Origin: Cryptomeria japonica
Taxonomy: Eukaryota; Streptophyta; Pinopsida; Cupressales; Cupressaceae
NCBI RefSeq assembly: GCF_030272615.1
Contig: NC_081415.1
Location: 506,493,373 to 506,557,372, forward strand
DNA: 64,000 nt
Reading direction: 5' to 3'
This document shows, piece after piece, positions 57,917 through 64,000 of the stretch (its first letter is position 1; every line of letters begins with the position of its first letter). The position numbers and the translations under genes are program-made. Below the pieces are notes generated by a model. It was not told the origin of the DNA and made no database searches. It worked only from the letters and a program-made list of their open reading frames with translations.

Positions 57917-59671
57917 TTAGGTATAAAACCGTTTGAGGTGCATGCTATTGATTGGATCTGCGAGCGGTTCTCCGTCTGATGTAGCCAACTGATATGCCCC
58001 GGACCCGAATACAGCAGTGACAACATATGGGCCGAGCCAGTTTGATTCAAACTTGCCCTGATGTTCTCGGTTTGGTTGGTTGCGAGGATTCTCTCGTAGA
58101 ACAAGATCACCTACCTCAAATGTACGAGGTCTAACTCGGTGATTGTAGCTTCTGCTCATGCGCTGCTGATAGGCTTTGAGGTGATTGTATGCAGCTTGTC
58201 GCTTCTCATCCAGTAACTCTAAGTCCTGAAGACGGGATACTCTGTATGCTTCGTCATCAATGAGTTTATGCAAGGAAACTCGTAATGATGGTATCTCGAC
58301 CTCAATAGGCAAAATAGCTTCTGCACCATAGACTAATGAATAAGGAGTTGCACCTGTAGGGGTTCGAATGCTAGTTCGATATGCCCATAGCGCTGGATTT
58401 AGTTGAACATGCCAATCACGACCGACATCATTGACTGTCTTCTTTAGGATCCTCAATATGTTTTTATTGGATGCTTCGGCCTGACCATTGCCTTGTGGGT
58501 AATAGGGAGTGGAAAAGCGGTGTTGGATATGAAATTTCTCACAAAGCTCACGGACATCCTGATTTTTGAAAGGAAGACCATTATCTGTGACGATGGACAT
58601 GGGTACACCATACCGACAGATGATGTAATTGAGGATGAATGAGGCGATCTGCTTGCCGGTGACTTGGGTAAGTGGAACAGCTTCGATCCACTTGGTGAAA
58701 TATTCGATGGCGGTAATAATGAATTTATGGCCGTTGGATGAAGATGGATGAATCTTACCCACAAGGTCAAGGCCCCATTGACAAAAAGGCCATGGTGTTG
58801 TGATTGGTTGCAGTTCCTGTGTTGGTGCATGTATCAGGTCACCGTGAACTTGACATTTCTTGCATTTCCTGACAAAGTAGTAGGAATCCTTTTCCATAGA
58901 TGGCCAATAGTATCCAGCTCGCATGAGTTTCTTGGCTAGTGACGGACCACTTGAGTGAGTCCCGCAAATTCCTTCATGTACCTCTTCCAAAGCCTTTGTT
59001 ATCTCACCTTGTTCCAGACATCGAAGGAGAGTACCATCAAGACCGCGTCGGTATAGGGTTTCGGCAATAATGGTATATCGAGCAGTTTGGCGAATGAAGG
59101 TTTTTCGTTGGTTATTTGATTGGTTGGGAGGAAGGGTATGATCGTGAAGATAGGTGTAGAACTCACCGTACCATGGAGATTCAGAACCAACAAGGCGACA
59201 TATCATTTCAGATTCGGGGATATCATAAGTGGGGATCCAAAGCTGTTCTACCAAGAACTCGTAGCGTGTTGAATTCTGTGGAAGATCTAGGAGAGATGCG
59301 ATAGTAGCCATAGCGTCAGCAGCTCGATTCTGATCTCTTGGTATCTGCTCAAAAGTGATAGTAGTAAATGATGTCTTTAGAGTGTCCACCATTTGCTTGT
59401 ATGGCATAAGTTTATCATCTTTGGTCTGATATTCATCAGTTGCTTGTCGAATGACCAGTTGTGAGTCGCCATATACTTGTAGTTCTTGTAATTTCCATTG
59501 TATGGCGAGCCTGAGTCCTGTGATCAAGGCCTCATACTCTGCTATGTTGTTTGTGCATGGAAATGTGAGCCTGTAAGACTTCGGGATGCTATCACCTTGA
59601 GGTGTGATAAACAAAATGCCTGCCCCCGAGCCATGCCTAGTGTATGAACCATCAAAATATAGTTTCCATGG
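57917..59671 (-). CDS. Gypsy C pol: second RNase H and integrase
   Basis: Continues the upstream frame after one TAG (59672-59674). The second RNase H (about 59665-59270) has LYFDGSYTRHGSGAG, CTNNIAEYEAL and NRAADAMATIAS. Integrase follows. Its HHCC module has VHEGICGTHSSG and CKKCQVHGD. The DDE core has WGLDLVGKI, SIVTDNG and GNGQAEASNK, all three acidic residues present. The C-terminus has GKFESNWLGPYVV and ends LKRFYT. No chromodomain. The enzyme would trim and join element DNA ends to the host chromosome. The frame is open for 565 codons after its first usable start. Confidence 0.95.
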   Translation of the reverse strand, partial: PWKLYFDGSYTRHGSGAGILFITPQGDSIPKSYRLTFPCTNNIAEYEALITGLRLAIQWKLQELQVYGDSQLVIRQATDEYQTKDDKLMPYKQMVDTLKTSFTTITFEQIPRDQNRAADAMATIASLLDLPQNSTRYEFLVEQLWIPTYDIPESEMICRLVGSESPWYGEFYTYLHDHTLPPNQSNNQRKTFIRQTARYTIIAETLYRRGLDGTLLRCLEQGEITKALEEVHEGICGTHSSGPSLAKKLMRAGYYWPSMEKDSYYFVRKCKKCQVHGDLIHAPTQELQPITTPWPFCQWGLDLVGKIHPSSSNGHKFIITAIEYFTKWIEAVPLTQVTGKQIASFILNYIICRYGVPMSIVTDNGLPFKNQDVRELCEKFHIQHRFSTPYYPQGNGQAEASNKNILRILKKTVNDVGRDWHVQLNPALWAYRTSIRTPTGATPYSLVYGAEAILPIEVEIPSLRVSLHKLIDDEAYRVSRLQDLELLDEKRQAAYNHLKAYQQRMSRSYNHRVRPRTFEVGDLVLRENPRNQPNREHQGKFESNWLGPYVVTAVFGSGAYQLATSDGEPLADPINSMHLKRFYT

Positions 59672-62600
59672 CTATGCTTCTGTGATCATGAATATCTCTT
59701 CATCTAGAAAATTGGAAATGAGGGGATGATCGCCTATGAGTGGTGCATCGGCCAACTGATCTGCAATGACCTGCCCTTTGATAGCTTTACGGTCCACATA
59801 CTCGATGTCGAATTCACTTAGAATCATCACCCATTTGGCCAAGCGACCTGTCAATGCTGCTTTGCTAAGTAAATACTTGAGTGGATCAATCTTTGCAATG
59901 AGTTGCACCTTGTGTGTTAACAGATAGTGCCTCAGTTTAGTAGCTGCTAAGATTACTGCTAGGCAAGCTCGCTCAATAGGTGTGTAATTGAGTTCATAGC
60001 CAATTAGTGTACGAGAGATGTAGTATATAGCACACTCTTTTCCTTCTGCATTATGTTGTGCTAGTAGTACACCCAATGCCGTACTTGTTGCCGAGATATA
60101 GAGTAACAATGGTCTACTTGGATCTGGTGGCATCAACAATGGTGGATTCATGAGATAGTCTTTAAGCGTCTGAAATGCTTGCTGGCATCGAGCATCCCAC
60201 TGAAAGCAGATGTTCTTGTGTAGCAGGTGTGTAAATGGGTGACACTTATCAGCCAATTGTGCAATGAATCTTCGGATGGATTGAAGCCGTCCTTGTAATG
60301 TCTTTAGCTGGCTAATATTCTTTGGTGGTGGCATATCCATGATTGCTTTAACCTTTGCTGGATCGACCTCAATGCCTTTGCTTGAGACAATGTATCCTAG
60401 AAGCTTCCCAGAGGTCACTCCAAAGACACATTTCTTTGGGTTGAGTCGAACATGGTATTGTTCCAGTCTATCAAAGATTTTATCTAAGATGTGAAGATGT
60501 CCTTCTCTAGTGAGTGATTTTGCTAGTAAGTCATCCACATAATCTTCCATCATAGTATGCATCATGTCATGGAAGATGGTAGTCATTGCTCTTTGATAGG
60601 TTGCTCCTGCATTCTTTAGACCAAAAGGCATTACATTCCAGCAGTATGTGCCCCATGGACATGTGAAGGCTGTCTTATGTTGGTCCTCTGGTGCGATCTT
60701 TATTTGTTTGTATCCTGAAAATCCATCCATGAGTGAAAGCATGGCATGTCCTGCTGTCAGATCCACTATGATGTCGATATTTGGTAGAGGGAAGTCATCC
60801 TTAGGACATGCCTTATTCAGATCTCTGAAGTCTGTACAAATGCGGATGCCCCCTTTTGGTTTGCCAACTGGTACAATGTTGGAAATCCATTTTGCATAAT
60901 CAATTGGTCTAATGAAACCAACATCTAGGAGTTTCTTGAGTTCTGTTTTGACTAGCACGACAATCTGAGGATGCATTTTATGAAGCTTTTGCTTGACAGG
61001 TTTGGCTCCTTCTGCGACGGTGAGGTGATGCATGACTAAATCAGGATCAAGTCCAGGCATGTCCGCATATGACCATGCAAAGTTGATCTGACGCTTCTGG
61101 AAGAACTCTATAAATTGAGGCTGTTCCTCTAGAGTGAGAAGAGATGCCAGATGTATGATATGAGGGTTTTCAGGAGTCCCCACATTGTATTCTTTGGTTT
61201 CCTCGATAAGAATCGTTGATCGTTCCTGTTGTGTACTAGCAGGGAGAATGTCAAACCCTTCATCCTCAGGCGCCTCAGAGAGGTTTTCACCATTGGATAC
61301 GCTCTTTCTTTTTATTTTTGTCGGATCAAATAGTGCCACAGTGTGGTTTTCACCGGAAGATCCATGTTTTATTGTTATATTTTTGCAGCTGAAGGGTTTG
61401 GCATCCGCCCCGAAGTATGCTGCGCTATTAAGTTCAATGGCGAATCCAGCTTTGTGATCCCCGCTTGGTAGATTATCCCGTAATTCCAAAAAGTCAATGA
61501 TAGCCTCATCATTTTGGAAGAGGTCAAGACATGGGGGATTTGGTTGGTTCCATTCGATGAGTTCAGTGTGGATAATGGGCATTACGTCATCGATTTGGTT
61601 AAGTGCGGGATATGTATCAGTGAGGGTTAAGACAGTGTGGTGAAGGTCGTTAATGGTACTCTCCTTGTCAGAATCAGGCGTAGGATGAGACATTGGGTCT
61701 GTGGAAGATATTTCCAGCTCAGGTACCCAAGTGGTCTTTATCTGTGCTTCTCCGTAAACAGGGATGTCTTTGCGGGGTGGAGGTGGTGATGTGTCTTCCT
61801 CATCTGAAGTGTTAAGTTGCACTGAATCAAATTCCCACTCATGTGAGTCGGTCTCTGAATCACTTTCCAGCATCCGATTGCTATACCATACTGGGATGTC
61901 TTTGGAGTTAAACACGGCAGGCGTGATTGGTTTATGTACTTTTGTGGTGATCGGTGCTGCAGGAACCGTGATGGGGATAAAAGAATTTGTCGCTGGAAGT
62001 ATCGACAGTGTTGATTTAGTGGCTGCTGTTGGAACGACTGGTGCCATAGATGCTGCTGCGGGTTCCAATATAGTTGCGGCTACAAATGGTTTTGCTGATG
62101 GGATTACTGGTTCGTTTGGTGGGATGATTGGTATTGTAGATGGTTGTGGTGGGGTTGTGAGCCTCGATGGGGCAGTGGGGATAGTGTTTGATGGTGCTTT
62201 GATTATGAAAGGTGTCCTCTTTGCAGTAGGTGGGCAAAATGGTTTGCTAGGTTTTCCTTTGAATCTGAGTTTAGGAAGGACTTCTTTTTCAAAGCCTAGG
62301 CCTGTATTACCTTCGGGTTTGAACTCTGGCAACAGCGGTTCATGTCGTCCTTGTTTACAGGATCCCAAAGCACTCTGACCATCATATCCCATTCTTTGCA
62401 TAATGAGGAGGCCTTTGCCATATTGTTCCGTAGGAAGTGTAACTTGCGGTTTGTCAGTGGTAACGGGATCTTTATAGATCCAGTCCGCTAGGTCCTCATC
62501 TTGTGTTTCTTCCTCTTGACTCTTTCCAAGGACGAAAGGCGTCAAAGCACATGCGGGCGTGACTATGGATTTTTGGAGCAACTGCTGGGGTTTACCATGC

Positions 62601-64000
62601 GTTCTAGGAGAAGTAGGCATTTGTCCCACACAAAAGAGCTGACTCAAGTTATATTCCCCGGGACCTTCCTCTGCGACTTTCATCTTAAGCTTTTCTTGCT
62701 TGGGTATAGGGATGTTCGAACTGGCAAGAGAAGCGGGATTTACATATGATGTGGAGGAAATGGCTTCCCGATTATTAGGAATAGTAATCTCTGGTTGATG
62801 GCTGATATTATGGCAAAATGCAAAGGGATTTGCATCGCCCAGGATTGTGATCTCTGCACCATTATGTGGGAATTTGATACATTGATGGTAGGTAGATGGA
62901 ACAGCTTGCATGGCATGTATCCAAGGTCTCCCTAATAATAGATTATATGGCAGAGGAAGGTCTAGAACCTGACAAATGATATGCTTTATCACAGGGCCAA
63001 CCCGGATTGGTAGTACCATAGCTCCTTTGGATGAGCGCTCTGCATCATCATAGGCCTTGATGGTGATCTTCTTGCGAGGATCCACTGATTCTATTGCATA
63101 TCCCAATGTTGTGACCAACTGTAGTGTACAAATGTTTAGGCCTGCTCCATTATCAATCAAGACTCGCTTGATCCTGTGTTGGTTGACAAAGCCTTCAATG
63201 TGTAGCGAAGCATTATGAGGTTGTTGGAAAGAAGAGTTGTCACTTTCGGAAAAAGTGAGACAAGGTGATGACTTTAGATTTCCAACCATGGCTTGAAATT
63301 GGTCCGTATTAAGGTTTGCAGGGACTGACGCCTCTTGGAGTGCTTGATCCAAGATAGTTTTATGAGAGGGTGACAGACGTAAAAGCTCCAAAATGGATAT
63401 AAGTGCAGGGGTTTTATCTAATTGTTCCACAAGATTGTACTGCTTTGGGATGGAGGTGGTGCCTTGTGGAGCTGCCTTGATGGTAACTTTGCCGCGACGC
63501 GTAACAACATTGCAATTTGAGGTGGGATTTTTGAAGGTGATAGTTGCAATTTGTTCACTGGCATCATACAGGTGATTGACAGTGTAGTTATACGCAGCTT
63601 GCGTATAATCAGTGGTATCAGGACCTCGTCTGAACGTGGAAGGACCCCTTTGATCTTGTGATGGAAGTGGATTCTTGAACATCTGATGATCATTATTGGT
63701 CGTTTTCGGATCATGTCCTTCAATCTCAATTTCTCCTCGATCAATAAGATCTTGAATGAGATCTTTCAATCGGTGACAATTACTTGTCTTGTGTCCTCTT
63801 CCTTGATGGAACTCACAGTGTTCAGTATCTCTCCACCATGCTGGTTTAACTTGAGGCTCATAATTTGATAATTTAGGTAGAGTGATCAAATTCTGAGAAA
63901 TGAGTTGTCGCATCACTGTTTCAATGGGTTCCCCTAAGGGAGTGTATGTGCGTTTTTGTTTTTGTGGACGAGGTCTTGGTTCATCATGAGATGTGATGTG
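59672..64000 (-). CDS. Gypsy C gag (C-terminal)-protease-G-patch-RT-RNase H polyprotein, partial
   Basis: Open from the window edge to TAG 59672; residue 1 is taken at 63916, but the frame continues upstream. In order: a zinc-knuckle-like CEFHQGRGHKTSNC (34-47; CHHC instead of CCHC). Then aspartic protease VLIDNGAGLNIC (252-263) and a G-patch (about 498-545, YGKGLLIMQRMGYDG). A Pro/Thr/Ala-rich linker (about 550-690) and an acidic linker follow. RT comes next (ICTDFRDLNKACPKDDFPLP, MPFGLKNAGATYQRAM, YVDD at about 60532-60543). The first RNase H (LYISATSTALGVLLAQ) lacks the usual TDAS aspartate. The single TAG may be a C-to-T change. Apart from it, gag-pol is open for about 6.1 kb. Confidence 0.94.
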   Translation of the reverse strand, partial: HITSHDEPRPRPQKQKRTYTPLGEPIETVMRQLISQNLITLPKLSNYEPQVKPAWWRDTEHCEFHQGRGHKTSNCHRLKDLIQDLIDRGEIEIEGHDPKTTNNDHQMFKNPLPSQDQRGPSTFRRGPDTTDYTQAAYNYTVNHLYDASEQIATITFKNPTSNCNVVTRRGKVTIKAAPQGTTSIPKQYNLVEQLDKTPALISILELLRLSPSHKTILDQALQEASVPANLNTDQFQAMVGNLKSSPCLTFSESDNSSFQQPHNASLHIEGFVNQHRIKRVLIDNGAGLNICTLQLVTTLGYAIESVDPRKKITIKAYDDAERSSKGAMVLPIRVGPVIKHIICQVLDLPLPYNLLLGRPWIHAMQAVPSTYHQCIKFPHNGAEITILGDANPFAFCHNISHQPEITIPNNREAISSTSYVNPASLASSNIPIPKQEKLKMKVAEEGPGEYNLSQLFCVGQMPTSPRTHGKPQQLLQKSIVTPACALTPFVLGKSQEEETQDEDLADWIYKDPVTTDKPQVTLPTEQYGKGLLIMQRMGYDGQSALGSCKQGRHEPLLPEFKPEGNTGLGFEKEVLPKLRFKGKPSKPFCPPTAKRTPFIIKAPSNTIPTAPSRLTTPPQPSTIPIIPPNEPVIPSAKPFVAATILEPAAASMAPVVPTAATKSTLSILPATNSFIPITVPAAPITTKVHKPITPAVFNSKDIPVWYSNRMLESDSETDSHEWEFDSVQLNTSDEEDTSPPPPRKDIPVYGEAQIKTTWVPELEISSTDPMSHPTPDSDKESTINDLHHTVLTLTDTYPALNQIDDVMPIIHTELIEWNQPNPPCLDLFQNDEAIIDFLELRDNLPSGDHKAGFAIELNSAAYFGADAKPFSCKNITIKHGSSGENHTVALFDPTKIKRKSVSNGENLSEAPEDEGFDILPASTQQERSTILIEETKEYNVGTPENPHIIHLASLLTLEEQPQFIEFFQKRQINFAWSYADMPGLDPDLVMHHLTVAEGAKPVKQKLHKMHPQIVVLVKTELKKLLDVGFIRPIDYAKWISNIVPVGKPKGGIRICTDFRDLNKACPKDDFPLPNIDIIVDLTAGHAMLSLMDGFSGYKQIKIAPEDQHKTAFTCPWGTYCWNVMPFGLKNAGATYQRAMTTIFHDMMHTMMEDYVDDLLAKSLTREGHLHILDKIFDRLEQYHVRLNPKKCVFGVTSGKLLGYIVSSKGIEVDPAKVKAIMDMPPPKNISQLKTLQGRLQSIRRFIAQLADKCHPFTHLLHKNICFQWDARCQQAFQTLKDYLMNPPLLMPPDPSRPLLLYISATSTALGVLLAQHNAEGKECAIYYISRTLIGYELNYTPIERACLAVILAATKLRHYLLTHKVQLIAKIDPLKYLLSKAALTGRLAKWVMILSEFDIEYVDRKAIKGQVIADQLADAPLIGDHPLISNFLDEEIFMITEA

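Larger units (their letters stand above)
50642..64000 (-). mobile_element. Gypsy element C (Tat-like), best preserved, 5' end off-window
   Basis: Minus-strand gypsy inserted in the RNase H of B. Left to right: 3' LTR, polypurine tract, antisense PMD gene with intron, ATG-rich spacer, post-pol region, then an almost intact integrase, RNase H, RT, G-patch, protease and gag reading frame to the right edge. GGGTG at 50637-50641 is the likely left target duplication. Few inactivating changes make it the youngest element visible. The leader and 5' LTR lie beyond 64000. Confidence 0.93.

Noticed and set aside
61764-62378. Plus-strand frame of 204 codons rich in Val, Gly and Ala
   Set aside because: It is the antisense shadow of the intact gypsy C polyprotein linker and G-patch region, and its composition follows from the Pro/Thr/Ala-rich sense frame.
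1-64000. tRNA, rRNA or organellar genes
   Set aside because: I saw no cloverleaf-like tRNA gene and no rRNA sequence; the tRNA-like words are retrotransposon primer sites next to LTRs.

Overview
This window is plant nuclear DNA made almost entirely of nested LTR retrotransposons. I find no host gene, rRNA, tRNA gene or CRISPR array. Long AT-rich LTRs with TATA boxes, Ty1/copia and Ty3/gypsy polyproteins, plant mobile domain (PMD) reading frames and extreme nesting point to a very large seed-plant genome. A gymnosperm is my guess; the sequence alone does not prove it.

Left block (1-11873). A decayed copia element on the minus strand (5' LTR about 8629-9367, 3' LTR running off the left edge) has been split twice. 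One insertion is a gag-only element (325-3590) with two ~300-bp LTRs, an initiator-Met-type primer site and a perfect 5-bp target duplication. The other is an unclassified block at about 6426-7700. The stretch 9368-11873 has no gene that I can recognise.

Right block (11874-64000). Six related insertions sit inside each other. G1 is a gypsy element on the minus strand (about 11874-21158). Copia D (plus strand, from 21159) lies inside the pol of G1. Gypsy A (plus, 24418-44323, target duplication ATGGG) lies inside D, and a solo LTR E (35621-37069) lies inside A. Gypsy B (minus, 45479-50641) interrupts D a second time. Gypsy C (minus, 50642 to beyond 64000) lies inside the pol of B. The missing 5' parts of C, B and G1 and the 3' end of D should lie beyond the right edge.

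A, B, C and G1 have the marks of the Tat branch of Ty3/gypsy: long LTRs, a pol that carries a degenerate first RNase H and a second one, no chromodomain, and a long 3' region between pol and the 3' LTR. In G1, A and C that 3' region carries a gene on the opposite strand to gag-pol. Each copy has a TATA box about 80-100 bp upstream, a first exon of 25 or 26 codons, a GT splice donor, and a PMD-containing second exon. In A and C the intron is packed with the short motif TAGCGC. The leader of A between the primer site and gag carries the same motif. I consider this antisense PMD gene together with its motif arrays the most interesting system in the window. C is the best-preserved element: its gag-pol frame is open from the pol stop at 57917 to the window edge apart from one TAG.
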